From contig NZ_UNOZ01000037.1 of assembly GCF_900536025.1 (NCBI RefSeq), forward strand, positions 156,068-220,067: a stretch of 64,000 bases of DNA, written 5' to 3'. Every line of letters begins with the position of its first letter. The first letter of the stretch is position 1. Below, in pieces: positions 53,549-62,355 of the stretch. The translations under genes and the position numbers were made by a program. The notes under the pieces were generated by a model. It saw nothing but the letters and a program-made list of their open reading frames with translations, was not told the origin of the DNA and did no database searches. The DNA is from Pseudomonas reidholzensis. GTDB lineage: Bacteria; Pseudomonadota; Gammaproteobacteria; Pseudomonadales; Pseudomonadaceae.

Positions 53549-55289
53549 AAGGCGCAGCGCCATCCTTGACGACCAGGATGTCTTCCATGATCAGGTACTG
53601 CAGGTCGGAGCCGAAGAACATGTTCAGCGCATCGGTCGGCGAGCAGATCATCGGTTCGCCGCGACGGTTGAGCGAGGTGTTCAACGACACGCCGTTGCCG
53701 GTGAGGACCTCGAGGGCCTTCATCATGTCGTAGTAGCGCGGGTTGTACTCGCGCTTGAGCACCTGGGCCCGCGAGGTGCCGTCTTCGTGGACGACTTCCG
53801 GCACGCGGGTCTTCCACTCGTCCGAGACTTCAAAGGTGAAGGTCATGAACGGCGCCGGGTGATCGATCTTGATCATCTGCGGGGCGACGGTGTCGAGCAT
53901 CGACGGGCAGAAAGGCCTCCAGCGCTCGCGGAACTTGATCTGGTGGTTGATCCGGTCAGCCACGCCCGGCACGCTCGGGCAGCCGATGATCGAACGACCA
54001 CCCAGCGCACGCGGGCCGAACTCCATGCGGCCCTGGAACCAGGCCACCGGGTTGCCATCGACCATGATCTTGGCGATCTGCTCGGGCATGTTGTCCAGCT
54101 TGCGCCAGGCCGGCTGGCTCGGGTGACGGGCACAGGCGGCGATCACGTCCTCGTTGGAGTACGCCGGGCCGAGGTAGACGTGTTCCATCTTCTCGACCGG
54201 TACGCCACGGGCGTGCGACACGTAGGCCGCGGCACCGACTGCGGTACCGGCGTCGCCGGAGGCCGGCTGGACGAACAGTTCCTTGACGTCCGGGCGGGCG
54301 ATGATCTTCTGGTTGAGCTTGACGTTCAGCGCGCAGCCGCCGGCGAAGGCCAGCTTGCCGGTCTGCTTGAGGGTGTCGCCCAGGTAGTGGTCGATCATCT
54401 GCAGGGCGAGTTTCTCGAACAGCGCCTGCATGCTTGCCGCGTAGTGGATATACGGCTCGTCGGCGATATCGCCTTCGCGCTTGGGACCCAGCCACTCGAT
54501 CAGCTTGGGCGAGAAGTAGAAGCCCTTGCCCTTCTCTTTATAGCGGCGCAGGCCGATGACGTTGGCGTACTCGGTGTTGATCACCAGTTCGCCATTCTCG
54601 AAGCTGGCCAGACGCGAGAAGTCATACTTGCTGGCGTCGCCGTACGGCGCCATGCCCATGACCTTGAACTCGCCGTCGAGCATCTCGAAGCCGAGGAACT
54701 CGGTGATCGCGCCGTACAGGCCGCCCAGCGAATCCGGATCGAAGAACTCCTTGATCTTGTGGATCTTGCCGTTTTCGCCGTAGCCAAAGAAGGTCGTGGC
54801 GTACTCGCCCTTACCGTCGATGCCGAGGATCGCGGTTTTCTCTTTGAAGCCCGAGCAGTGGTAGGCGCTGGAGGCGTGAGCGAGGTGGTGCTCGACCGGC
54901 TCGATCTTGATCTTTTTCGGGTCGAAGCCCAGTTGCTCCAGGCACCAGACGATCTTCTTGCGGTAGCGCTTGTAGCGGCGGTTGCCCATCAGGATCGCGT
55001 CGAGGGCGCGGTCCGGGGCGTACCAGTAGCGCTTGGCGTAGTGCCAGCGGGCCTTGCCGAACAGGCTGATCGGGGCGAAGGGAATGGCCACCACGTCGAC
55101 GTCCGACGGCTTGATGCCGGCCTGTTCCAGGCAGAACTTCGCCGATTCGTAGGGCATGCGGTTCTTCGCATGCTTGTCACGCACGAAGCGCTCTTCTTCG
55201 GCGGCGGCAATCAACTTGCCGTCGATGTACAGGGCCGCGGAAGGGTCATGGCTAAGGGCGCCGGACAGGCCAAGAATCGTCAATGCCAA
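53532..55289 (-). CDS. Carbamoyltransferase (LPS core heptose type; TTG start)
   Basis: A 585-residue enzyme of the NodU/CmcH carbamoyltransferase family. ILGLSGALSHDPSAALYIDG, EEERFVRDKH and EHHLAHASSAYHCSGF in the N-terminal HSP70-like Kae1-related part, and FQGRMEFGPRALGGRSII in the C-terminal domain, are typical. It carbamoylates a core heptose in P. aeruginosa (PA5005, wapO; from memory). TTG at 55289 has AGAGG about eight bases upstream; no ATG gives the conserved beginning. First gene of the packed outer-core chain. Confidence 0.88.
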   Translation of the reverse strand: MALTILGLSGALSHDPSAALYIDGKLIAAAEEERFVRDKHAKNRMPYESAKFCLEQAGIKPSDVDVVAIPFAPISLFGKARWHYAKRYWYAPDRALDAILMGNRRYKRYRKKIVWCLEQLGFDPKKIKIEPVEHHLAHASSAYHCSGFKEKTAILGIDGKGEYATTFFGYGENGKIHKIKEFFDPDSLGGLYGAITEFLGFEMLDGEFKVMGMAPYGDASKYDFSRLASFENGELVINTEYANVIGLRRYKEKGKGFYFSPKLIEWLGPKREGDIADEPYIHYAASMQALFEKLALQMIDHYLGDTLKQTGKLAFAGGCALNVKLNQKIIARPDVKELFVQPASGDAGTAVGAAAYVSHARGVPVEKMEHVYLGPAYSNEDVIAACARHPSQPAWRKLDNMPEQIAKIMVDGNPVAWFQGRMEFGPRALGGRSIIGCPSVPGVADRINHQIKFRERWRPFCPSMLDTVAPQMIKIDHPAPFMTFTFEVSDEWKTRVPEVVHEDGTSRAQVLKREYNPRYYDMMKALEVLTGNGVSLNTSLNRRGEPMICSPTDALNMFFGSDLQYLIMEDILVVKDGAAPYDQPL

Positions 55290-55442
55290 GGGTCTAGCCT
55301 CTTCATTCGGTAGAGATGCGCCATCGGCCTCATGGGCGGACGGCGGCTAAAGGGCGGGATTATAACGCAAACATCAGGGACACACCGCCCCCTCCGGGCG
55401 CGGAGTGCCGCAGGCTACGATGCAGGGTGTGTCACCGTCATC

Positions 55443-55462
55443 CGCGGGCAGGCCTGCCCGCG
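55443..55462. terminator. Perfect palindrome after rlmJ
   Basis: CGCGGGCAGGCCTGCCCGCG, perfectly self-complementary and REP-related, five bases from the rlmJ stop. It may end rlmJ transcription or block 3' exonucleases. Confidence 0.5.
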
Positions 55463-55466
55463 AGCA

Positions 55467-56303
55467 TTATTCGGCGATCAACCAGTCCAGGCGCCAGCTG
55501 CCGTCGGTCTGCGCCAGCTCTTTGGCCAGCAACGGCAGCAACTCGCGCAGCTCTTCCTCCAGCCCCCACGGCGGGTTGGCAATGGCCAGGCCAGAGCCGT
55601 TCAGGCCCTGCGGGCTGTCCTGGTGATGGACGTAGAGCTCGGCGCGCAGCAGCTTGGGCGCGCCGGTGCTGGTCAGGTCCTGGTAGAAGCGGGTCAGCGA
55701 GCGCTGGTCCTTGATCGGGTACCAGATGGCCGCGACCGTCTGGCGCATACGACCGATCGCTTCCTTCACCGCCACGGTGCAACGCTTGAGCTCGTCGGCC
55801 TGCTCGAAGGGCGGGTCGATCAGCATCACCGCACGTTTTTCCTGCACGGGCAGCAGCGCCCGCGGCACATGCCAGCCCTCGCCGAGGTGGACGGTGACGC
55901 GCGGGTCCTTTTTCATGTTCTCGCGCAGCAGCGGGCCGTCTTCGGGGTGCTTTTCGTTGAGCAGCGCACGGTCCTGCTCGCGCATCAGCCGGCGCGCAAG
56001 CTCGGGCGAGCCTGGGTAGTAGCGCAGTTCGCCGTCCTTGTTCAGGCGCTTGATCACCTGCAGGTAGTCGGCGGTGATCGCCGGCAGGTCATCGCGATTC
56101 CACAACCGCGCGACGCCTTCGAGGTATTCACCGGTGCGCGACGCCTGGTCGCCCTGCAGGTCGTACAGACCCAGGCCGGCGTGGGTGTCGATGTAGGCGA
56201 ACGGCTGCTCCTTGCGCGACATCAGGGCGATGAGGCGGGTCAGCACGATGTGTTTGAAGACGTCGGCGTGGTTGCCGGCGTGGAAGGCGTGACGATAGTT
56301 CAT
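55467..56303 (-). CDS. rlmJ: 23S rRNA (adenine-2030 N6)-methyltransferase RlmJ
   Basis: Methylates A2030 of 23S rRNA; its loss in E. coli affects DNA uptake as carbon source (comJ/rlmJ literature). The 278 residues begin MNYRHAFHAGNHADVFKH, the family signature, and contain THAGLGLYDL, YPGSPELARRL and the catalytic VMLIDPPFE. CAGGAG lies just before the ATG at 56303. The next gene upstream is putP, beyond a terminator. Confidence 0.96.
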   Translation of the reverse strand: MNYRHAFHAGNHADVFKHIVLTRLIALMSRKEQPFAYIDTHAGLGLYDLQGDQASRTGEYLEGVARLWNRDDLPAITADYLQVIKRLNKDGELRYYPGSPELARRLMREQDRALLNEKHPEDGPLLRENMKKDPRVTVHLGEGWHVPRALLPVQEKRAVMLIDPPFEQADELKRCTVAVKEAIGRMRQTVAAIWYPIKDQRSLTRFYQDLTSTGAPKLLRAELYVHHQDSPQGLNGSGLAIANPPWGLEEELRELLPLLAKELAQTDGSWRLDWLIAE

Positions 56304-56400
56304 GGCAACTCCTGCAAGGCCGGCAAGTTTACCTTGTCGCGCCGGAGTCGTCAGGCCCGACAGCCGATCGGCGCCGCCAGAAGGCCACCACCGCGCCCAC

Positions 56401-56435
56401 AAAAAAGCCCGCGCCTCCAGGAGGCGCGGGTTTTT
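56401..56435 (-). terminator. Rho-independent terminator after putP
   Basis: Stem AAAAAGCCCGCGCCTCC / GGAGGCGCGGGTTTTT, 20 bases after the putP stop, with A and T tracts on both sides. Confidence 0.93.
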
Positions 56436-56456
56436 CAGTACAGCATCAGGCAGGCA

Positions 56457-57932
56457 TCACTTACCGATATGGTAAGCCTCGTCGGCCTTCTCGAAGCGCG
56501 AAACCATGCTCGAGGTCGGCGCGCCCAGCTTGCTCACCACGAAGATCGCGACGGTAGCGAACAGGAAGCCCGGAATGATCTCGTACAGGCCGGTATCCAG
56601 CTGTTTCCAGAAGATCACCGTCAGGGCGCCGATGACGATACCCGCCAGGGCACCGTTACGCGTCATGCCTTTCCACAGGACCGACAGCAGCACCACCGGG
56701 CCAAAGGCCGCACCGAAGCCTGCCCAGGCGTAAGCCACCAGGCCGAGCACGCGGTTTTCCGGGTTGGCCGCCAGGGCGATGGCGATCAGCGCCACGGCCA
56801 GCACCATCAGACGGCCGACCCAGACCAGCTCGACCTGCGAGGCGTTCTTGCGCAGGAAGGTCTTGTAGAAGTCTTCGGTCAGGGCGCTCGAGCACACCAG
56901 CAGCTGGCAGCTGAGGGTACTCATCACCGCCGCCAGGATGGCCGACAGCAGCACACCGGCAACCCATGGGTTGAAGAGGATCTTCGCCAGCTCGATGAAC
57001 ACCCGCTCGTGGTTCTCGGTCACCGGACCGGCCAGCTCAGGATGGGCCGAGAAGTAGGCGATGCCGAAGAAGCCCACGGCACAGGTACCGGCCAGGCACA
57101 GGATCATCCAGGTCATGGAGATGCGACGGGCATTGGCGATCGACTTGACCGAGTCCGCCGCCATGAAGCGCGCGAGGATGTGCGGCTGGCCGAAGTAGCC
57201 CAGGCCCCAGCCCATCAGCGAGATGATGCCGATGAAGGTGGCGCCCTTGAACATGTCGAAGTTGGCCGGGTTCTGCGCTTCGATCGCCAGGAAGGTGGTG
57301 TCGAAGCCACCGGTGGAGATCAGCACGATGATCGGCGTGAGGATCAGCGCAAAGATCATCAGCGAAGCCTGCACCGTGTCGGTCCAGCTCACTGCCAGGA
57401 AGCCACCGACGAAGGTGTAGGCAATGGTTGCCGCGGCACCGGCCCACAGGGCGGTTTCATACGGCATGCCGAAGGTGCTTTCGAACAACCGCGCGCCGGC
57501 AACGATGCCGGAGGCGCAGTAGATGGTGAAGAACACCAGGATGACGATGGCCGAGATGATCCGCAGCAGGCCGCTGTTGTCTTCGAAACGGCTGGCGAAG
57601 TAATCCGGCAGGGTCAGCGCATCGCCGTTGTGCTCGGTCTGCACCCGCAGGCGGCCGGCAACGAACAGCCAGTTGAGGTAGGCGCCGACGGTCAGGCCAA
57701 TGGCAATCCAGGCCTCGGACAGACCCGACATGTAGATGGCGCCCGGCAGGCCCATCAACAGCCAGCCGCTCATGTCCGATGCACCTGCGGACAGCGCGGT
57801 GACAACGCTGCCGAGGCTGCGACCACCGAGGATGTAATCGGAAAGGTTATTGGTGGAGCGATAGGCGGCGAAGCCGATCAGCACCATTGCCGCGATGTAG
57901 ATCACAAAGGTGATCGTAAGTGGATTGCCCAT
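56457..57932 (-). CDS. putP: Sodium/proline symporter PutP
   Basis: Imports proline with sodium. The 491 residues show about 13 transmembrane helices and the SSF family fingerprint, including LSDYILGGRSLGSVVTALSAGASDMSGW, FVGGFLAVSWTD and GWGLGYFGQPHILARFMA. ATG at 57932. Divergent from putA; the control region between them holds PutA-type operators, so proline should induce it. Confidence 0.97.
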   Translation of the reverse strand: MGNPLTITFVIYIAAMVLIGFAAYRSTNNLSDYILGGRSLGSVVTALSAGASDMSGWLLMGLPGAIYMSGLSEAWIAIGLTVGAYLNWLFVAGRLRVQTEHNGDALTLPDYFASRFEDNSGLLRIISAIVILVFFTIYCASGIVAGARLFESTFGMPYETALWAGAAATIAYTFVGGFLAVSWTDTVQASLMIFALILTPIIVLISTGGFDTTFLAIEAQNPANFDMFKGATFIGIISLMGWGLGYFGQPHILARFMAADSVKSIANARRISMTWMILCLAGTCAVGFFGIAYFSAHPELAGPVTENHERVFIELAKILFNPWVAGVLLSAILAAVMSTLSCQLLVCSSALTEDFYKTFLRKNASQVELVWVGRLMVLAVALIAIALAANPENRVLGLVAYAWAGFGAAFGPVVLLSVLWKGMTRNGALAGIVIGALTVIFWKQLDTGLYEIIPGFLFATVAIFVVSKLGAPTSSMVSRFEKADEAYHIGK

Positions 57933-57983
57933 GGTTGTGCCCTGGCGTTTGTTTTTATGTTCGTGCGACCGGCCGGATAAGCG

Positions 57984-58054
57984 GTTGCACCCTGGCGGCG
58001 AATGCTATGCAACAACCTCAAGCGGGTGCAACCCTTTTTCTTTTACAAGTTGCA
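57984..58054. promoter_or_regulatory. PutA operator cluster near putP (four GTTGCA sites)
   Basis: GTTGCA at 57984-57989 and 58049-58054 on the plus strand, and at 58008-58013 and 58027-58032 on the minus strand. GTTGCA is the operator core bound by the ribbon-helix-helix domain of E. coli PutA (literature). Three of the four extend to GTTGCACC or GTTGCACCC. Confidence 0.8.
58002..58031 (-). promoter_or_regulatory. Candidate putP promoter
   Basis: Minus strand: TTGCAC (58026-58031) and TAGCAT (58002-58007) with an 18-base spacer. The -35 box lies within the operator at 58027-58032, so bound PutA would block it. Confidence 0.5.
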
Positions 58055-58178
58055 CCCTGGAACGCATTTTCGGAAAAATGCCTCGTTTTTGCTCCTTTTT
58101 GGCGCAAAGACAGCGTATTTCATAATAAAACGCACTGTAAGCGCCCATTTCCGCTGTGTGGGAAATGGCGTCAGACGA

Positions 58179-58221
58179 GTTGCACCTTTTCTTGCGAAAA
58201 AACGGGTTGCACCTGGTTGCA
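58179..58221 (+). promoter_or_regulatory. PutA operator cluster near putA (three GTTGCA sites)
   Basis: GTTGCACC at 58179, 58206 and 58216, all on the plus strand; the last two are 10 bases apart, about one helical turn, which suits cooperative ribbon-helix-helix binding. Confidence 0.8.
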
Positions 58222-58245
58222 CCCGAATTGTCCTACAGCTAATCT
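58217..58245 (+). promoter_or_regulatory. Candidate putA promoter overlapping an operator
   Basis: TTGCAC (58217-58222), 17-base spacer, TAATCT (58240-58245). The -35 box is part of the third GTTGCA motif. The RNA would start near 58252, about 39 bases before the putA ATG, with a GAGGAT ribosome site. Confidence 0.55.
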
Positions 58246-58290
58246 GAGCATCAGCTTAGGCCACAACCGTGGCAATAATGAGGATAAGAA

Positions 58291-61200
58291 ATGGCGACGA
58301 CCACCCTTGGGGTCAAACTTGACGACCCTACCCGTGAGCGACTCAAGGCCGCTGCGCAGTCCATCGACCGCACGCCGCACTGGTTGATCAAGCAAGCGAT
58401 CTTCAATTACCTGGAGAAGCTCGAGGGTGGCGCCACCCTGACCGAACTCAACGGTCATGCCAGCAACCTCATCGAGGACGCTGGCGACGTCCAGCAAGAC
58501 CACAACCACCAATGCTTCCTCGAGTTTGCCGAGAGCATCCTGCCGCAGTCGGTACTGCGCTCGGCGATCACCGCCGCCTACCGCCGCCCCGAGCAGGAAA
58601 TGGTGCCGATGCTGCTCGAGCAGGCGCGCCTCTCGACCGCCCAGGCCGAGGCCACTAACAAGCTGGCGGCCGGCATCGCTGAAAAACTGCGCAACCAGAA
58701 GAGCGCCAGCGGTCGCGCCGGCATCGTCCAGGGCCTGCTGCAGGAGTTTTCGCTGTCGTCGCAGGAAGGCGTGGCACTGATGTGCCTGGCCGAAGCCCTG
58801 CTGCGCATCCCCGACAAAGGCACCCGCGACGCGCTGATCCGCGACAAGATCAGCACCGGCAACTGGCAGCCGCACCTGGGCAACAGCCCGTCGCTGTTCG
58901 TCAACGCGGCCACCTGGGGCCTGCTGCTGACCGGCAAGCTGGTCTCCACCCATAACGAATCCGGCCTGACCTCTTCGCTCACCCGCATCATCGGCAAGAG
59001 CGGCGAGCCGATGATCCGCAAGGGCGTCGACATGGCCATGCGCCTGATGGGCGAGCAGTTCGTCACCGGCGAAACCATCGCCGAAGCCCTGGCCAACGCC
59101 AGCCGCTTCGAAGCCAAGGGCTTCCGTTATTCCTACGACATGCTCGGCGAAGCCGCACTGACCGAGCACGACGCGCAGAAATACCTGGCCTCCTACGAGC
59201 AGGCGATCCACTCGATCGGCAAGGCCTCGCACGGCCGCGGCATCTATGAAGGCCCGGGCATCTCGATCAAGCTCTCGGCGCTGCACCCGCGCTACAGCCG
59301 CGCCCAGTACGAGCGCGTGATGGAAGAGCTGTACCCGCGCCTGCTGTCGCTGACCCTGCTGGCCAAGCAATACGACATCGGCCTGAACATCGACGCCGAA
59401 GAGGCCGACCGCCTGGAGCTGTCGCTGGACCTGCTCGAGCGCCTGTGCTTCGAGCCGTCGCTGACCGGCTGGAACGGCATCGGCTTTGTCATCCAGGCCT
59501 ACCAGAAGCGTTGCCCGTACGTGATCGACTCGGTCATCGACCTGGCCAAGCGCAGCCGCCACCGCCTGATGATCCGCCTGGTCAAGGGCGCCTACTGGGA
59601 CAGCGAGATCAAGCGCGCCCAGGTCGAGGGCCTGGAAGGCTATCCGGTGTACACGCGCAAGGTGTACACCGACGTGTCCTACATCGCCTGCGCCCGCAAG
59701 CTGCTGTCGGTGCCAGAAGCGATCTACCCGCAGTTCGCCACCCACAACGCCCACACCCTGTCGGCCATCTACCAGATCGCCGGGCAGAACTACTACCCGG
59801 GCCAGTACGAGTTCCAGTGCCTGCACGGCATGGGCGAGCCGCTGTACGAGCAAGTGGTCGGCAAGGTCGCCGACGGCAAGCTGAACCGCCCGTGCCGCGT
59901 CTATGCACCGGTCGGCACCCACGAGACGCTGCTGGCCTACCTGGTCCGCCGCCTGCTGGAAAACGGCGCCAACACCTCGTTCGTCAACCGCATTGCCGAC
60001 CACTCGATCTCGATCCAGGAGCTGGTCGCCGACCCGGTCGCCAGCATCGAGCAGATGGCCGCCCAGGAAGGCAGCATCGGCCTGCCGCACCCGCGCATCC
60101 CGCTGCCGCGTGACCTGTATGGCAGCGAGCGGGCCAACTCGGCCGGTATCGACCTGGCCAACGAACATCGCCTGGCGTCGCTGTCCTGCGCCCTCCTGGC
60201 GACGGCCCACAACGCCTGGAAAGCCGCCCCGCTGCTGGGCTGCGCCTCCAGCCAGGAAGCCCCTGCGGCGGTGCTCAACCCGTCCGATCATCGCGACGTG
60301 GTCGGTCATGTCCAGGAAGCCACGGTCACTGACGTCGACAACGCCATCCAGTGCGCACTGAACGCCGCGCCGATCTGGCAGGCGACGCCACCGGCCGAGC
60401 GTGCGGCGATCCTCGAGCGCAGCGCCGACCTGATGGAAGCCGAGATCCAACCGTTGATGGGCCTGCTGGTGCGCGAGGCGGGCAAGACCTACGCCAACGC
60501 CATCGCCGAAGTCCGTGAAGCGGTCGATTTCCTGCGCTACTACGCGGTGCAGGCACGCAACGACTTCAGCAACGACGCCCACCGTCCACTGGGCCCGGTG
60601 GTCTGCATCAGCCCGTGGAACTTCCCCCTGGCGATCTTCAGCGGCCAGGTCGCCGCGGCCCTCGCAGCCGGCAACCCGGTGCTGGCCAAGCCGGCCGAAC
60701 AAACCCCACTGGTCGCCGCCCAAGCCGTGCGCCTGCTGCTGGAAGCCGGCATCCCCGAAGGCGTGCTGCAACTGCTCCCGGGCCGTGGCGAGACCGTGGG
60801 TGCACGCCTGGTCGGTGATGAGCGGGTCAAAGGCGTGATGTTCACAGGCTCCACCGAAGTGGCTCGCCTGCTGCAACGCAACATTGCCGGGCGCCTCGAC
60901 GCCCAGGGCCGGCCGATCCCGCTGATCGCCGAAACCGGCGGCCAGAACGCGATGATCGTCGACTCCTCGGCCCTCACCGAGCAGGTGGTGATCGACGTGG
61001 TGTCTTCGGCCTTCGACAGTGCTGGCCAGCGTTGCTCGGCCCTGCGCGTCCTGTGCCTGCAGGAAGATTCTGCCGACCGCGTGATCGAAATGCTCAAAGG
61101 TGCCATGGCGCAAAGCCGTCAGGGCAACCCGGAGCGCCTGTCGGTGGACATCGGCCCGGTGATCGACGCCGAAGCCAAGGCGGGTATCGAGAAGCACATC

Positions 61201-62244
61201 CAGGGCATGCGTGAGAAAGGCCGCACGGTCTATCAAGTCGCCATCGCCGATGCCGCCGAGTGCAAGCGCGGCACCTTCGTGATGCCGACCCTGATCGAAC
61301 TGGACAGCTTCGACGAGCTCAAGCGCGAGATCTTCGGCCCTGTGCTGCACGTGGTGCGCTACAACCGTCGCAACCTCGACCAGCTGATCGAGCAGATCAA
61401 TGCCTCCGGTTATGGCCTGACCCTGGGCGTGCACACGCGCATCGACGAGACCATTGCCAAGGTGGTCGACAACGTCAACGCCGGCAACATGTACGTCAAC
61501 CGCAACATCGTTGGCGCTGTGGTCGGCGTGCAGCCGTTCGGTGGTGAAGGCCTGTCTGGCACTGGCCCGAAAGCCGGCGGCCCGCTGTACCTGTACCGCC
61601 TGCTGTCGACCCGTCCGGCCGACGCGGTGGCCCGTCACTTCCAGCGTGCCGATGGCGAAGCCAAGGTCGACCGTGTGCTGCGCGATCAGTTGATCAAGCC
61701 GCTGCATGCGCTCAAGGCCTGGGCCGAGAGCAACCAGCTGGCCGACCTGGCGCGTCTGTGCGACGACTTTGCCGAGCAGTCGCAGAGCGGTATCAGCCGC
61801 CTGCTGCCAGGCCCGACCGGCGAGCGCAACAGCTACACCATCCTGCCGCGCGAGCATGTGCTGTGCCTGGCGGACAGCGAGGCTGACCTGCTGGCTCAGC
61901 TGGCTGCAGTGTTGGCTGTGGGTAGCTCAGCGGTGTGCGTGGATGGCGAGCCGGCGAAGAGCCTGCGTGCGCGTCTGCCCAAAGAGCTGCAGGCGAAGGT
62001 CAAGCTGGTGGCCGACTGGAACAAGGACGAGGTGGCCTTCGATGCCGTGCTTCACCATGGCCACTCGGACCAGCTGCGCGCGGTGTGCGAGCAGGTGGCC
62101 AAGCGTGCCGGCGCGATCGTTGGGGTTCATGGGCTGTCCAGCGGCGATCATCAGATTGCGCTGGAGCGCTTGGTGATCGAGCGGGCGGTGAGCGTCAACA
62201 CCGCTGCGGCGGGGGGCAATGCCAGCTTGATGACCATTGGCTGA
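58291..62244 (+). CDS. putA: Trifunctional PutA: repressor, proline dehydrogenase, P5C dehydrogenase
   Basis: Oxidises proline to glutamate and represses the put genes when proline is absent. The 1317 residues contain an N-terminal ribbon-helix-helix DNA-binding domain (1-48, TTTLGVKLDD then two helices), an FAD-dependent proline dehydrogenase barrel (about 260-570, with GPGISIKLSALHPRYSRAQ and LMIRLVKGAYWDSEI), and an aldehyde dehydrogenase domain with E881 (ETGGQNAM) and catalytic C915 (GQRCSALR). A C-terminal domain closes the substrate tunnel, as in long PutAs. The repressor domain fits the operators upstream. Confidence 0.98.
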   Translation: MATTTLGVKLDDPTRERLKAAAQSIDRTPHWLIKQAIFNYLEKLEGGATLTELNGHASNLIEDAGDVQQDHNHQCFLEFAESILPQSVLRSAITAAYRRPEQEMVPMLLEQARLSTAQAEATNKLAAGIAEKLRNQKSASGRAGIVQGLLQEFSLSSQEGVALMCLAEALLRIPDKGTRDALIRDKISTGNWQPHLGNSPSLFVNAATWGLLLTGKLVSTHNESGLTSSLTRIIGKSGEPMIRKGVDMAMRLMGEQFVTGETIAEALANASRFEAKGFRYSYDMLGEAALTEHDAQKYLASYEQAIHSIGKASHGRGIYEGPGISIKLSALHPRYSRAQYERVMEELYPRLLSLTLLAKQYDIGLNIDAEEADRLELSLDLLERLCFEPSLTGWNGIGFVIQAYQKRCPYVIDSVIDLAKRSRHRLMIRLVKGAYWDSEIKRAQVEGLEGYPVYTRKVYTDVSYIACARKLLSVPEAIYPQFATHNAHTLSAIYQIAGQNYYPGQYEFQCLHGMGEPLYEQVVGKVADGKLNRPCRVYAPVGTHETLLAYLVRRLLENGANTSFVNRIADHSISIQELVADPVASIEQMAAQEGSIGLPHPRIPLPRDLYGSERANSAGIDLANEHRLASLSCALLATAHNAWKAAPLLGCASSQEAPAAVLNPSDHRDVVGHVQEATVTDVDNAIQCALNAAPIWQATPPAERAAILERSADLMEAEIQPLMGLLVREAGKTYANAIAEVREAVDFLRYYAVQARNDFSNDAHRPLGPVVCISPWNFPLAIFSGQVAAALAAGNPVLAKPAEQTPLVAAQAVRLLLEAGIPEGVLQLLPGRGETVGARLVGDERVKGVMFTGSTEVARLLQRNIAGRLDAQGRPIPLIAETGGQNAMIVDSSALTEQVVIDVVSSAFDSAGQRCSALRVLCLQEDSADRVIEMLKGAMAQSRQGNPERLSVDIGPVIDAEAKAGIEKHIQGMREKGRTVYQVAIADAAECKRGTFVMPTLIELDSFDELKREIFGPVLHVVRYNRRNLDQLIEQINASGYGLTLGVHTRIDETIAKVVDNVNAGNMYVNRNIVGAVVGVQPFGGEGLSGTGPKAGGPLYLYRLLSTRPADAVARHFQRADGEAKVDRVLRDQLIKPLHALKAWAESNQLADLARLCDDFAEQSQSGISRLLPGPTGERNSYTILPREHVLCLADSEADLLAQLAAVLAVGSSAVCVDGEPAKSLRARLPKELQAKVKLVADWNKDEVAFDAVLHHGHSDQLRAVCEQVAKRAGAIVGVHGLSSGDHQIALERLVIERAVSVNTAAAGGNASLMTIG

Positions 62245-62260
62245 TTGAAGTGATGTGATG

Positions 62261-62290
62261 AAAAAGGAGAGCTTCGGCTCTCCTTTTTTT
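62261..62290 (+). terminator. Strong terminator after putA
   Basis: Stem AAAGGAGAGC / GCTCTCCTTT with the stable TTCG tetraloop and an eight-T tract, 17 bases after the putA stop. Confidence 0.96.
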
Positions 62291-62355
62291 TGGCCTGGAC
62301 AGCGCGTGAAGTTGGGGCCGCTTTGCGACCCCGGGAGGCTCCAGCCAACGCAATG

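Larger units (their letters stand above)
57933..58290. other. putP-putA divergent control region
   Basis: 358 bases with low GC for the window (T- and A-rich around 58030-58150) and seven GTTGCA motifs. No gene is visible. Details are in the operator and promoter entries. Confidence 0.9.

Noticed and set aside
58160..58190. Possible sigma-54 promoter near TGGCGTCAGACGAGTTGCAC
   Set aside because: The GG to GC spacing is 13 rather than the required 10 bases.
58171..61857. A 1228-codon open frame antisense to putA
   Set aside because: It is the mirror of GC-rich third-position codon use in putA, with low-complexity His/Val/Gln/Gly-rich translation and no ribosome site; putA has all domain motifs.
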